This document shows positions 36,170 to 48,720 of a stretch of 64,000 bases of DNA, piece after piece. Made by a program: the position numbers and the translations under genes. The notes under the pieces are model-generated. The model was given only the letters and a program-made list of their open reading frames with translations, ran no database searches and was not told the origin of the DNA. Numbering within the stretch: the first letter of the stretch is position 1; each line of letters begins with the position of its first letter. The DNA comes from Mercurialis annua (Eukaryota > Streptophyta > Magnoliopsida > Malpighiales > Euphorbiaceae), in NCBI RefSeq assembly GCF_937616625.2, contig NC_065577.1, forward strand, positions 28,285,501-28,349,500, read 5' to 3'.

Positions 36170-38773
36170 CTACAAATCTGTAGTGTCATCACGGTCTGGT
36201 GGGGGAGCGGGAAACTGTGGCTGATACTCTGGAGGAAGATTAGGCATCATCCTTGCTATCTCCTCTCGGATAAGCTGGGCCATTGCCGCTTGGTGCTCAC
36301 GCCGTTGCTCTGCCAACTGTTGACGATAAGCTGCAAATTTTGCGGTTTCTTCATTCAAGTATCCGCTACTGATGCTTCCTTCTACCCTCCCTTTATTGGA
36401 CACTTTTTTTTTCAGTTTTCTCAAATATCTGATTCCACATGCCACAGTTAGCAAACATTACATGTTAATACACAGTATTGAGAAAATTCAGTAACATTAC
36501 CTTTCAAATGGGTACATCCAGCGATACTGAACCGGCCCTGCCATCATAGCTTCGTACGGTAGATGTACGGGTAGATGTTCCATGGAGTCAAAAAAGCTGG
36601 GCGGAAAAATACGTTCTAGCTTGCACAGTATCTTTGGGATTTCCAGCCTCATACGTTCAAGATCTTTCTCTGTTAGAGACGTGGAGGTTAACTCACGGAA
36701 AAAGATACTCAGCTCTGTTAAAGGCTCCCACACTTCCTTCGGTAATAACTCACGGAGAGCGATTGGCAGAAGTCTTTGCATAAAAATGTGGCAGTCATGA
36801 CTTTTCATTCCATGCATCTTCAAACTGATTGTATCGACACATCTGGACAAGTTAGACGCATAGCCATCTGGAAACTTTATTAACTTAATCCACTCGAGTA
36901 AAGCCTTTTTTCCGTCCCTGTCCAAAGCATACATCGCCTTAGGAAATCTCCCAGTTATCGGATCTTTTGCTAACTCAGGCCGATCACATATGTCATTCAA
37001 CTCTTCCCTAGATTTTGCATGGTCTTTCGTTTTCCCGGGAACATTTAGTACCGTGTTGAAAATGTTGTCGAATACGTTTTTCTCAATGTGCATGACATCG
37101 AGATTGTGACGAATGAGATTTGTTTTCCAATACGGCAAATCCCAAAAAATGCTTTTTTTATTCCAACCATAATCTGTCGACTTTGCAGCATTATTTTTCT
37201 CAGCCCCAATTTCATATGCCTTCATAAAACCCAGATTGTCCACCTCTGCCAGCAATTCTTCTCCGGTTTTCGGCTGTCTGAATTCTTGATTTACGGTTTT
37301 CCCTTTACGGAAATGAGTTGTGTTACGACGGTACGGGTGACCACGAGGCAAGAACTTTCTGTGGCAATCAAACCACGACTGTTTTCTACTCCCTTTAAGC
37401 GTAAAAGCAGCGGTATCTTCCATGCAGTGTGGGCAAGCCAATCTCCCAGATGTGCTCCAGCCAGACAACATGGAATACGCGGGAAAATCATTAATTGTCC
37501 ACATTAGTGCCGCTTTCAATTGAAAATTCTGTCGCCTATGAACGTCGAATGTTTGGACTCCAAATTCCCACAGTTGGTTCAGCTCAGCTATTAACGGCTG
37601 CAGGAATATATCCATTTGGTGTTTAGGATTTCGAGGCCCAGGGACAATAACAGTTAAAAACATGAACTCATCTTTCATACACATCCCTGGGGGGAGATTG
37701 TAGGGTGTCAAAATGACTGGCCATGATGAATAATTCTGCCCGAAGGCCCCAAATGGTTGAAACCCATCAGTACACAGGCCTAGTCTGACGTTTCGAATTT
37801 CTCCTGCAAACTCTGTATGCAATTCACTGAAATGTTTCCACGCCGGAGAGTCTGACGGGTGACACATTTTTCCATCAACCATCTCGTGTTCTGCATGCCA
37901 CGTCATATGCTTGGCGGTGGCTATAGAAGCGTACAACCTCTGCAGTCTCGGAGTTATAGGAAAATAAAACATTTTCCTGTAAGGGACGTTAACTCGTCGT
38001 CTCACAGAATTTCCTTTAGGGGGCGGTTTCCAACGTTCGTGATCGCAAATTTTGCATCGTGTTAACTCCGCGTCTGGCCCCCAATAAATCATGCAGTTGC
38101 GAAAACAGCAATCGATAACTTCAACCGGCAATCCAAGACCTCTAACTATCTTTTTGATTTTAGCAAAGTTCTTTGGCATCTTGTTGTTCTCTGGGAGCAG
38201 CTCTTGTATAAATTCGGTCACATCATCTACTAAAGCTACTGACCCACTATGTCGACATTTGATGTCTAACATTTTAGCAGCTGCAGACAAGGGAGAGTGT
38301 TTGCTATTACCAGGGCATACAGGTTCTTCGGCCGCCCGCATCATATCATAAAAATGTTTCGCTTCATTATTCGGTTCCTCCTCCGTGAACACTACTTCTG
38401 GACCGGCAGCATCGATAACCATTCTCTGAACGGAGCTGAACTCGTCACCCCCCTCATATTCCATGTCAACGTCATACTCCGGTAGCTCTGCAACGGGACG
38501 GGGATTTAAAACATTTCCCTCACCATGAAAAACCCAGACTTGATAATCTTTGACAAACCCTTTCTGCAAAATGTGAAGCTTGACTGTTTCGACATCCCGA
38601 TAACTCGTATTTTTACATCCTGTCCTAGGACAAGGACATTTAATCTCAGCCCCACTCATACACGCAGGATGACGTAAGGCGAAATTCACAAACTCTTGTA
38701 CGCGCTCGTCAAAACCTGGGTACAACAACCCGCCCTGGAGCCGCCTATACATCCAACTTCGGTCTGATTCCAT
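36170..38773 (-). CDS. CACTA TNPD-type transposase, two exons, fused to a short tail
   Basis: Exon 1 38773-36501, intron 36500-36429 (GT...AG on the minus strand), exon 2 36428-36170; the splice restores FER-YLRKLK, a junction conserved in the family. Domains: Transpos_assoc with its Cys-rich finger (DRSWMYRRL ... CPCPRTGCKN, residues about 4-75), Transposase_21 (RCKICDHERW ... LGLCTDGFQPFG ... RPQ region, about 235-470), and a DUF4218-like end (LLPKEVWEPLTELS ... YRWMYPFE, exon 2 YLNEE). After that the usual DUF4216 part is missing. The last 50 residues (RQQLAEQRREHQAAMAQLI, then Pro-rich) look like the coiled C-terminal end of the second CACTA protein. Complete frame, so expression is possible, but activity is doubtful. 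Confidence 0.85.
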
Positions 38774-38863
38774 TTCTGTAGCACGGATAATTAGGAGGGG
38801 TTTTCGCTCGAAAATAGCAAAGTCAATGTAATTGACTGCTTTAAAGGTATGGACCTATCCCAT

Positions 38864-39133
38864 TCGCAAAACTGGCGCCCCTTAACTCGGCCACGATATA
38901 TGCCTAGCAACGGCGAAAATATTCGGCAGCCTTCCGGCGTCGTTCTCCTTCAGTGCGATATTTAGCATATGTGGTGTAACGCTAATTATATATTCCGCGA
39001 GGAATAAGCGTTACATAACATATACTATACATCCACCCGGAGAACAAACGCTGGAAAACAACCGAATATTTTTCTACCGCTACTAGACATATATATTTTT
39101 CGTGATCGAGTTACGGGAGGACCAGTTTTGCGA
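38864..39133. repeat. Long imperfect inverted repeat upstream of the CACTA transposase
   Basis: Outer arm ttcgcaaaactgg (38864) pairs with ccagttttgcgaa (39123-39135). Pairing continues with mismatches through taactcg, cacga, atatg, ctag, atattcgg, cg and gttctcc to gtaacgct/agcgttac around a small loop near 38985-39010. The arms are about 115-120 bp. Confidence 0.85.
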
Positions 39134-39954
39134 ACTGTACAAACTGTACAATCCCGTGTCGTTCAATCGCTTGAACACACGGGACGGGAACTCTACGGCT
39201 AGGTTTACGATTTTATTCGGTGGGAATAAAATCGAGGTCATTTTAGGTTTAAACAGCTTATAAATTAACTAATTAATTATAAATGAAAATAAAAATAAAA
39301 ATAATAACGGTACTTACTTGTTGTAGAGCAGAACCGCAACAGATATAAAAGAACAATAAAGAATGTCGAGCCGCTGCAACACACTAACGGATATCACACC
39401 TATCACGCAATAAATATATTAAATTTCTAGAAAAAATTGGGCAGCACGTCCCCTAAAAATGAGCATCACCCATTTTTCAGGGAAGTCCTGCAAGCAAATT
39501 ACAATCCACAAACCGCAATCTACATCAAACAACTAATTGTCCTAAATAACAATTAATTAAATTACCGAAAATTAAAAATAATTATGTGACCTAATTAAAC
39601 AATTATTTAACCTAATTAAACAAAAGAAATCAAATTAAACATTTGAATAACAAGTTAATCTAAACCAATATAAAAAAGCTTTGCTAAATATTATTATTAA
39701 CTAGAAAAATTATATTTAAACTTAAACACATTAAATTAATTACAATAATTAATTCACCTAAATTACATTTGCAAAGTTATGGGTTTAATTAACCTAACAA
39801 ATTGTAATTAACAATTTTAATCTAATTTAACCTAACAAATTATAAAATCCTATCTAACCTAACAAATAACCCTAAACCTAATATAACATAATTAATAATT
39901 AACATTTAATTAAATAACTAATTAATTAAAAAAAAATTAAACTTACAATATATA

Positions 39955-40330
39955 GCAGCAGCGGCGGCAGCGTGGGCAACGGCGGCAGTGGGGGAAGCAG
40001 CGGCGGCAGCGGGGGAAGCAGCGGCGGCAGCGGTGGCAGCGGTGGCTGCGGAAATGAGCTTTTTTAATTAATTTAATTAATTAAAAACAAATAAAAACCA
40101 AGGAATAATAAAAAAACAGCTTACCTTAGGCAGTGGCGGTGGCGGCAGCGCGGTGGTGCCGGCAGTACTGGAGGAAGGAGAGGCGGTGGTTGACGGGGAG
40201 GAGAAATGGAAGGAGAGGAAGAGAAGCGGACGGCGGGAGCAACGAACGGACGGCGGCAGCAACGAACGGACGGCGGGAGCAACGAACGGACGGCGGCAGC
40301 AATGGGAGAAAACGGACGGCGGCAGTAATG
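39955..40330. repeat. GC-rich triplet and 20-bp repeats in the CACTA
   Basis: 39960-40045: ggcggcagc / gggggaagcagc repeats. 40225-40320: about four tandem copies of acggacggcggcagcaacga. They stand out in AT-rich DNA. They could encode Ala/Ser- or Arg/Gly-rich segments of an upstream exon, but no start was assigned. Confidence 0.8.
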
Positions 40331-40384
40331 GGAGAAAAAGTGGTTAGCAGAAATGGGGAAGAGGAAGAGAAGTGTTTTAATTAG

Positions 40385-40725
40385 GTCGAAGATTAGCGAC
40401 GGACATAATCCGTCGCTAATCTCTGACCCAATTGAAACGCGCCGTTTCAATTGGGGGGCAAAATTGGCGACGGATGTAAACATCCGTCGCCAAATTTGCC
40501 CCCCAATATAGGCGCCAAACGTTCCCGCCATGCTCCCGCCACTTTAGCGACGGATTGGCGACGCACGTGGCCGTCGCTAACGTGGCGGGAGCATTCCCGC
40601 CAGTCGTTTTGCCATATTTGCGACGGATTCAACGTCTGTCGCTGAATCCGTCGCTAATACAGCTAATTAGCGACGGAAATTGAATCCGTCGCTAATTTCC
40701 GTCGCTAATTAGCTGTTTTTTAGTA
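40385..40725. repeat. CACTA subterminal repeats, right
   Basis: Same agcgacgga/tccgtcgct motif as the left end, for example about 40393-40420, 40463-40492, 40549-40583 and 40660-40715. Some copies are gcgacggatgtaaacatccg, a variant not used on the left. Confidence 0.92.
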
Positions 40726-41170
40726 GTGATAAACATGTATTCGATCAATACGAAACTAATATCCTAGCATGCGACACATTTTTTGAATAATCATTATCAT
40801 TCAACCCAATCGTAAATATCAATTGCGAGTCCAACTCGCTGGTGGCCTAGCCACTAGATAGTGGGACTCCTGACTACACCGTAGCCGAGTACTCCCTCGT
40901 ATCAAATCATATACCCAATCGTAAATATCAATTGCGAGTCCAACTCGCTGGTGGCCTAGCCACGTACAATTTCATAATCATTATCAGCTCCCAGTTGTGT
41001 CAAGTCATTCCTCAAATGCAAAGACTGACTCGATACTGGTGATCATACAGCCTATTGACACCCAATAGGTAGCTAGTTTCTTCGGATCGCATACTAGTTC
41101 TCGTATATAGAAATTAAATAAACATATAACATTTCAATCAATTGTATATATATTGCGATGCGTGTAAACA

Positions 41171-41171
<1 letters not shown>

Positions 41172-41249
<78 letters not shown>
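41172..41249. repeat. (TA)39 microsatellite in the G3 5' LTR
   Basis: 78 bp of TA; the sister LTR has (TA)9 at 29367-29384, so it expanded after insertion of G3 or differed at that time by slippage. Confidence 0.95.
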
Positions 41250-41253
<4 letters not shown>

Positions 41254-41695
41254 CATTAACTATAATACACGAAAATAAAGTGCAACTCACAGTGACCGCA
41301 ATCCAAGTAATGATGTGGTCGATCTGATAGTACGCTCTCGCTAGTCCACTTCTACTGACTCCACTACTCGCTGACACGTATGATAGATCGTTTAATAGTT
41401 AGACGTGAATCTCGTATAATAATTTTAAGTTTTAGGATTTAGTTTTGTTTTATGCTTATTTACGTATTCGATATCTCTAGTCGTAGAGATGACTTAGCGA
41501 ATACCATTTCTCATAATCGAGAATCGCTTAACGTCCTTGACGTTTCTATTATTAGTAATTATCTAAAACGTCGAGCTAATCTCGAGATTAGTGATTCTCA
41601 AAGTCCAAAACCCGTCCTTTAGAGTCAAATTACTCAAAACGTCAAACACTTAGGTTAATTAAAGTTTGCATACGCGTGGGGGCGAGTCAGGGTGC

Positions 41696-41945
41696 ACGGG
41701 CGTGCCCTTCGGTGGGTACACGATCGTGCAACCAAGTGCACGTTCGTGCACTTCACAAGTGCACGTTCGTGTACTTCCAGTACACGTTCGTGCACCATGA
41801 AAAGTGCACGTTCGTGCACCATGAAAAGTGCACGTTCGTGTACTTCAGGTACACGATCGTGTACCTTGCTAGGTGCACGTTCGTGTACTTCTAGTACACG
41901 TTCGTGCACCCGTGGTGCACGGTCGTGCACCACGTGCACAGCCCT
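41696..41945. repeat. U3 palindrome cluster, G3 5' LTR
   Basis: Same family as 29826-30030 with about two more units (a second catgaaaagtgcacgttcg and a gtggtgcacggtcgtgcac), so it changes by gain or loss of units. Confidence 0.92.
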
Positions 41946-42758
41946 GGAAATCAACTTTTCCGGGGTTTCGCCACAATCCCAACGTGCTAAACACTTCCCT
42001 AGTCAATACCCATATCTCGGTTTCTTTAAAAACGCCATAATAACCTCAAAAACGTCAAATTTCAACCTAAACTCAATCCTAATCAAAACAGCCCGCTATA
42101 TATCAATTTTCAACCAAATTTCTTGAAATTTACCTTGATTTGATGCTCGGACTTGATGGCGCTTCCAATTCTGAAGAGATCGCCGCTTGAATCGCTTGAA
42201 TCGGACGTCGAACGTCGAAACGGCGGCGAAACGACTGTATCGATCGTTTTCTTCCAATTCTCTCGAACTCTCTCTCTGCTTCTAATTCATATTCTCATTT
42301 CTTATATAATTTGGCTAAAGTGCCACTTTGATCCTTGCTCTTTTTGTTTCTTATCATTTATCCTTTAAACTTTTCTTTCCTTCGATTTAGTCCATAGCTA
42401 AATCGATAAACTCTTTTATTACGACTTATACGTATTATTTATACCCGATAAATAATACAAAGCTTGATATTAACACTTTCCCGTCAAAGTCCAATATTTC
42501 TATTTTCGACGCAAAGTGGCTAAATTACCACTTTGGTCCCTATACCTTATTTTAGACTTTTCTTGACATTTTTCCTTTTAATTCCAATTCTACCTTTAGA
42601 ATTGAAATATAACCTTAATTTCCGTTTAATTGTTTTCCTTAAAACCGACCTACTAAAATTCATTTATCGGAAAACTTTCCAATATCGTCACTTCTGCGAC
42701 TCTAAACTGGACATGTGGTCCAATTAAACAATTAAATATTTTGGGGTATTATAGAAAC

Positions 42759-43309
42759 GTAGGTACGTGAGTCTATAACGTCTGAGATCAAACGGTTTTG
42801 ATTTCGACCTAGAAACGAATGAGAACGACTCAAAATACGTAATGCCGTTCAAAAGCAAAATCTGAAATTATGAAAAAAAAAGCTTACCGATGATTTTCAG
42901 ACAACTTCGGAAGGGATTTCGGATAGCGATTTCTCAGCGAAAGAGAAAGGGAATAACGGCTACGGATAGTCTGCTGTGTGGAGAATAGATTAGGGTTGAA
43001 AGTTTTGGATTTAACTAGTTCGGAATAGGTTAGAACAAAGGACAAACATACCCCCTCGCAAAGAAGGAAGGTCTCGAACGAGAACAGCCCTTCAGGCATG
43101 TTTCTCGTTCGAGAATCATCAGATTCTCGAACGAGAATAGATCAAAAGCTGCATTTTTTTTTCTTTTTTTAAAATATTTAAAAAAAAAATGATTGAACCA
43201 CAAATCAAATCATTCACGAACCAACACGAACCCGACCATTAACTTCAATTTACTTCGAAACGATCGGAAAGATTTGTCGGAAAACGCTGGAAATTTACGG
43301 GGTATTACA
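42759..43309 (-). repeat. G2 3' LTR, proximal part (U3 start)
   Basis: Continues from 28288 after the repeated gaaac (42754-42758). On the minus strand it starts TGTAATACCCCGTAAATTTC. It has the tctcgaacgaga/tctcgttcgaga motif cluster at 43072-43137, about 50 bp shorter than in the partner LTR. Confidence 0.94.
43072..43137. repeat. U3 palindrome cluster, G2 3' LTR
   Basis: Units tctcgaacgaga, tctcgttcgaga and attctcgaacgagaat. It differs from 51325-51441 by loss of the section between two tctcgtt units. Confidence 0.9.
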
Positions 43310-43426
43310 TTCTCCCCAACTAATTAAAAATTCGTCCTCAAATTTAACACGATAAGTAATTCACATCAGAACAACACGTAACACGAGTAATAAACATAAA
43401 AATCACAGAAATTAAGATATCGTACC

Positions 43427-46400
43427 TCACGGAAAAAGAAAAGGATAGCGATTCCGCATATCCGACTCGGTCTTCCAAGTACACTCCGCTACAAAATGAT
43501 TGCGCCAGAGAACTTTGACCATCAAAATCTCCTTGTTCCGTAATTTACGCACTTGCGTATCAACAATCTCAACTGGCTGTTCCTCATAGGACAGCTCCTG
43601 GTCAATCTCAACACTCTGAGGCACAAGCACGTGCGAAGGATCAGAAATGCACTTTCTAAACATAGAAACGTGAAACACAGGATGTACTAATGACATGTCT
43701 GGCGGCAGAACCAGACGATAAGCCATAGCTCCAATCCTCTCTGAAATCTCATAAGGACCAATATACCTCGGTGCCAACTTTCCATTGACACCAAAATGAA
43801 CCACGCCTTTCATAGGCGAAACCTGAAGAAACACGAAATCACCAACATGAAACTCAATGTCTTTTCTCTTCGGATCAGCATAACTCTTATGCCGACTAAA
43901 AGCAGTCTCTAACCTCTGTTTGATCAACGGTACCTTCTCTGAGGTAATCTGAATAATCTCCGCTCCCGAGAGTTTACGCTCCCCGACCTCCTCCCAACAG
44001 ATAGGAGATCTACACTTGCGCCCGTACAAAGCCTCATACGGCGCCATCTCGATACTCGCGTGGTAACTGTTGTTATTAGAAAACTCAATCAACGGCAAAT
44101 GAGTATCCCAGCTACCCCGAAAATCGAGAACACACATCCTGAGCATATCCTCCAACGTCTGAATAGTTCTCTCAGACTGACCGTCAGTCTGAGGATGAAA
44201 AGCTGTACTGAAATCCAATAGAGAACCCAAGGATTCCTGTAACACTTTCCAGAACCTCGAAGTAAATACAGAACCTCTGTCTGAAACAATAGAAACCGGT
44301 ACACCATGCAAACTGACAATCCTGTCGATGTACAATTGAGCCAACCTCAAAGCAGTATACGAAACCTCGATCGGAAGGAAATGAGCTGACTTGGTCATAC
44401 GGTCAACTATCACCCAGATGGAATCGTACCCCTGTCGAGTACGTGGTAAACCGGCCACAAAATCCATAGCAATCCGCTCCCACTTCCACTCTGGAATAGG
44501 TAGTGGCTGTAGATAGCCAACAGGTCTCTGATGCTCCAGCTTCACCTGCTGGCAAGTCAGACACTTAGAAACATACTCAGCGACATCCTTCTTCATCCCG
44601 CTCCACCAGTAGGTACCCTTAAGATCATGGTACATCTTAGTAGAACCCGGATGAACACTATAAGCAGACTTGTGCGCTTCTTCCAGGATCTGGTCTCTCA
44701 AACCATCTGAATCCAGAACACACAATCTCGAACCATGTCTCAGAACACCATCCATAAAAGTAAACTCAGAATTTCCTTCCTGCTGAACCTCCTCAATAAT
44801 CCGTTTCAACTGTGGATCCTCAGCTTGTAAAGCTTTGATCCGATCAATCAAAACGGGTTGCACTTGTAAATGTGCTAACAAACTACCAGTCTGAGTAACC
44901 TGAAAGCAATAGCCTGAAGCTATCAAACTGTGCCACTCTCTAACCATGGGTTTACGCCCAACCTCTGAAATATGAGCCAAACTGCCCGAAGACTTGCGAC
45001 TCAACGCATCGGCTACCACATTAGCCTTACCACGATGGTACTGAATAGTACATTCGTAGTCTTTCAGCAATTCTAACCACCTCCTCTGTCTCAAGTTCAA
45101 CTCCCTCTGATCAAAGATATACTTCAAACTCCTATGATCAGTGAAAATCTCACAAGTAGCACCATACAAATAATGTCTCCAAATTTTCAGCGCAAAAACC
45201 ACAGCTGCCAACTCTAAGTCATGAGTAGGGTAATTCACCTCATGCTTCTTCAACTGTCTGGAAGCATAGGCAATCACCTGTCCATGTTGCATCAGAACGC
45301 AACCCAAACCGATCCGAGACGCATCACAATACACTGTGAAACCGTCAATGCCAGAAGGCAATGCCAAAACCGGAGCTGTAGTCAAAATCTCCTTGAGCTT
45401 CTCGAAGCTCGCCTCGCACTTGTCAGTCCACTCAAACTTAACACCCTTCTGTGTCAGTTTAGTCAACGGTGCAGATATTCTGGAGAAATCTTACACGAAC
45501 CGACGATAGTAGCCAGCTAAACCCAGAAAACTTCTGATCTCAGTAACTGACCTTGGCCTCTGACAATCCATAACCGCCTCAATCTTCTTCGGATCAACCT
45601 TGATCCAATCTTTCGACACCACGTGTCCTAGAAAGGTAACCTGATCCAACCAGAACTCACATTTTGAGAACATAGCATACAACTGATGCTCACGCAACGT
45701 CTGTAGTATAGTCCTCAAATGATAAGCATGCTCCTCCTCACTCCGAGAATAGATCAAAATGTCATCAATGAAGACGATAACAAATTGATCCAAAAACGGC
45801 TTGAACACTCTGTTCATCATATCCATAAACGCTGCTGGTGCGTTTGTCAGACCAAAAGACATAACCATAAACTCAAAATGTCCATAACGAGTCCAAAAAG
45901 CAGTCTTAGGCACATCTACATCACGGATCCGTAGCTGATGATACCCAGACCTCAAATCAATCTTGGAAAAACACTTTGCACCCTGCAACTGGTCAAACAA
46001 ATCATCGATGCGAGGAAGAGGATATCTGTTCTTGACAGTAACCTTGTTCAACTGTCTGTAGTCGATACACAGTCGAAAGGAACCGTCTTTCTTCTTCACA
46101 AACAGAACTGGAGCACCCCACGGAGAAGTACTCGGTCTGATGAACCCGCTATCCAACAACTCTTGTAACTGGTCCTTCAACTCCTTCAGCTCTGCAGGAG
46201 CCATCTGATACGGCGGTATCGAAATCGGAGCTGTACCAGGAACCACATCAATGCAAAACTCAATATCACGATCAGGTGGTAATCCAGGCAATTCCTCTGG
46301 AAATACATCAGTGAACTCATTCACTATCGGAACACTATGCATATCACCACTACTAGTCTCCAAATCACGAACCACAACAAGGAAACCCTGGCAACCCTTT

Positions 46401-48394
46401 CCTAACATCCGCTTTGCCTTGATGGCGGAAATCAGATTCTTAGGTGTCTCCGCCTTTTCTCCCTGAAAGGAAAAAGGTAGATCACCTGGAATCCTGAACT
46501 CGACTGACTTCCCTCGACAGTCAATAGAAGCATAATGGCGCGACAGCCAATCCATCCCCAAGATGACATCAAAAGAAAGAACGTCAAGCACAATCAAATC
46601 AGCACATAATTCTCTACCCTGAATAACCGCTGGACAAGAAGGATAAACGACGTCCACTACTACACCTTCAGACATAGGTGTAGACACAGCTAGAGGTTCA
46701 CTCAAAACAGATGGTGCAATACCCAATTTCCCAGCAAAGCAAGTAGACACAAACGAATGGGTTGCACCCGCATCAAATAACACCAAAGCATCAGTAAAAA
46801 AGATCGGAATGGTGCCTTGCACCACGGCATTTGATGCACGCGCATCCTGAGGAGTAAGTGCGAACACTCTGGCCTGACCCTGCGGCTGCTGCTGCGAACT
46901 CTGCCCAGTACCATAACCGTTGGAACCTCTATCACCGTTACCACGGCCACCAAAACCTCTGCCACCAGAACCACGGCCCTGCTGGCCACCAAAAGATGCT
47001 GCAGGTTGAGAGTACCCTACAGACTGTGTAAACGCAGGTCTCTGCTGTTGATAAGATGACTGCGCCGCACTGGAGTTAGACATCTGCTGTCCAGATGTCG
47101 GACACTCCCTGGAAAAATGACCCGGCTGGCCACAAGAGAAACAACCTCCAGGAGCTAACTGACACTGACCATAGTGTCTGCAATTCTGGCAGAACGGAAT
47201 GTTCGATCCACCACTGTACCCGCGTCCTGAACCACGGTTACTCCCACTGCTACTGGAGCTGTACGGAGCACTCCTAGCACTATGCCTCCCTTTGTTGTGA
47301 GTACGTCGACTCCCCTTATTAGCCTGAGAAGAGCCACTGTAGTAGTTCCCACTACCATGCTGCACTGGGGCCAGTTGCCCCCCACTAGGAACATCACTCT
47401 TTCCCTTCTAATTCTGGAAAGGGTCAGAGATCGTCCCAAACTGAATCAATGAATTCTCCATCCGTCGAGCACTATCCACTAACCGAGCAAACTCCATGTC
47501 TGTCCCTATCAGCAAAGGGAGAAACTCCGAGCCTAAACCCCTAACATAGCGGTCGTTCACTCGCCCTTAATCACCCTGTAGATCTGTAGCAAACCGCCCC
47601 AAACAGACAAACTCTGTAGTGTAGTCTGTCACTGATCTATCCCTCTTCTTCAAATTCAGCAGATTTTCTCTGAAATTCTCAATAACAGAGAAGGGTAGAT
47701 AATAACCTCTGAACTTGAGCACAAAATCAGCCCAAGACAATGTAGCCATAACTGGCCTGATGTTATCGCGATACCAGTCCTTAGCTGCACCCTTCAGCGA
47801 CATCTCCACAAGCATCACTGATTGACGATCAGTAGCTTGAATCCTCTGACTGTTGTACTCAAATTTCTCCAAAAAGTCAAGAGCATCCCCAGTACTATCA
47901 AAAGAAGTCGGATTCAACTTCATGTAGGTCTTCACCATCTCTCTGTCTGTCGGAATGTGACCGACACCAGCAAGTCCACCAATACCAGCTACAGCACCAG
48001 CCTGAGGTTGCTGTTGCTGCGCTATCTGACCCAATACAGTACACTGATTCTGCAGAAGAGCCTGGTTGTTCTGCATCTCGACGATCCCAACCAAGAAAGT
48101 AGTGAAGTCGAACGCCTGCATGTTCGGTGCCTGTTGCACCCCTGGTGCCTGCTGTACATTCGGTGCTTGCTGCACATTCGGTGCCTGAACACGTGCTGCA
48201 CCACGTCCTCTAGCTCCACCTCTACCAGCACCAGCTCCTCTACCTCTACCTCTGCCAGCATCTCTACCTCTACCACGTCCAGCATTGGCCGGAACTGGTG
48301 GTACGTTCTGATCGACTTCCATAGAAATCGCATCATCAGCCTCAACTTCTTGCTCTGCCACAGCACGAGCACGAGTACGAACAACATTGTCCAT
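43427..48394 (-). pseudogene. G2 gag-pol polyprotein, one frame with three stops
   Basis: About 1655 codons from MDNVVRTRARAVAEQE to NRYPFLFP. Stops: TAA (47567-47569), TAG (47408-47410), TAA (45491-45493, in RRFV-stop-DFSRIS where relatives have Q). Order: Arg/Gly-rich and Gln-rich N-terminus with four APNVQQ-type repeats, gag core (residues about 150-330), zinc knuckle [14 protein letters not shown] (about 418-431), protease [10 protein letters not shown] (about 540), RT ([20 protein letters not shown], about 700-900), RNase H ([26 protein letters not shown]), integrase with H-H-C-C finger and core ([19 protein letters not shown]), C-terminal chromodomain ([17 protein letters not shown]). 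Mutation of a few codons separates it from an intact frame; related intact copies may exist elsewhere in the genome. Confidence 0.95.
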
Positions 48395-48720
48395 ATCCTA
48401 AGGATTGAACAAAAACAATTTAAATAACAGATATTTCATACCCAAGTATTAACAAAACAAGCAACATATAGGATTTCCCAAGAAATCAACAGCAATAAGA
48501 TATTCACCCAAGTGAAATAAAATTAACATTTAAAAGCATCAAATCAACATAAAATGACTGACTCGACGCAATCCTATTGGTGTAGGCAGAATGTTTTAAA
48601 ATCAAAAGATGACGTTTTTAAAGACATGACAGAAACCTATATCCGCAGTAGTTCCTAAGACACAACATTACTTGACAGAGTAAACACATAGCAAGCAATT
48701 GGCCTTGGTTTGAAACCAAA

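Larger units (their letters stand above)
38774..40384 (-). other. CACTA transposase leader and promoter region
   Basis: No gene seen. It holds a long inverted repeat just upstream of the ATG (38864-39133), two more hairpins (39153-39183 and 39208-39234), an AT-rich stretch (39240-39950) and GC-rich triplet repeats (39955-40330). Confidence 0.7.
35525..40728 (-). mobile_element. CACTA (En/Spm) transposon
   Basis: Ends CACTACTAGAAAACAG and, on the other strand, CACTACTAAAAAACAG. TSD ATA (35522-35524 and 40729-40731), single copy in the sister LTR. Subterminal regions (35540-35970 and 40385-40725) are packed with agcgacggat/atccgtcgct palindromes, the usual transposase-binding arrays. It carries a transposase gene on the minus strand. 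At 5.2 kb it is short for an autonomous CACTA, and the second protein seems reduced to a fragment fused to the transposase, so it is probably an internal-deletion derivative. Confidence 0.96.
28289..42753 (-). mobile_element. G3: gag-only (TR-GAG-like) Gypsy element inside the G2 LTR
   Basis: TSD gaaac (28284-28288 and 42754-42758). LTRs 28289-30842 and 34893-42753 (the latter with a CACTA insertion). The internal region of about 4 kb has a primer site, a gag-like frame and a purine tract, but no protease, RT, RNase H or integrase motif in any frame. LTR ends and primer site match G1 and G2, so a Tekay-type partner could supply the missing enzymes. Plant gag-only elements are known as TR-GAG; assignment to that class is inference. 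The right terminus reads tattata instead of tattaca, a single transition. Confidence 0.92.
34893..42753 (-). repeat. G3 5' LTR with CACTA insertion
   Basis: About 2654 bp without the transposon (35525-40728) and its extra ATA. It differs from the 3' LTR by (TA)39 against (TA)9, by palindrome unit number and by scattered substitutions. Confidence 0.93.

Noticed and set aside
37088..37507. 139-codon + strand frame opposite the CACTA transposase
   Set aside because: Antisense shadow of a clearly recognised transposase domain.
47822..48427. 201-codon + strand frame opposite the G2 gag
   Set aside because: Shadow of the Arg/Gly/Gln-rich gag coding strand (Ser/Thr repeats); no homology.
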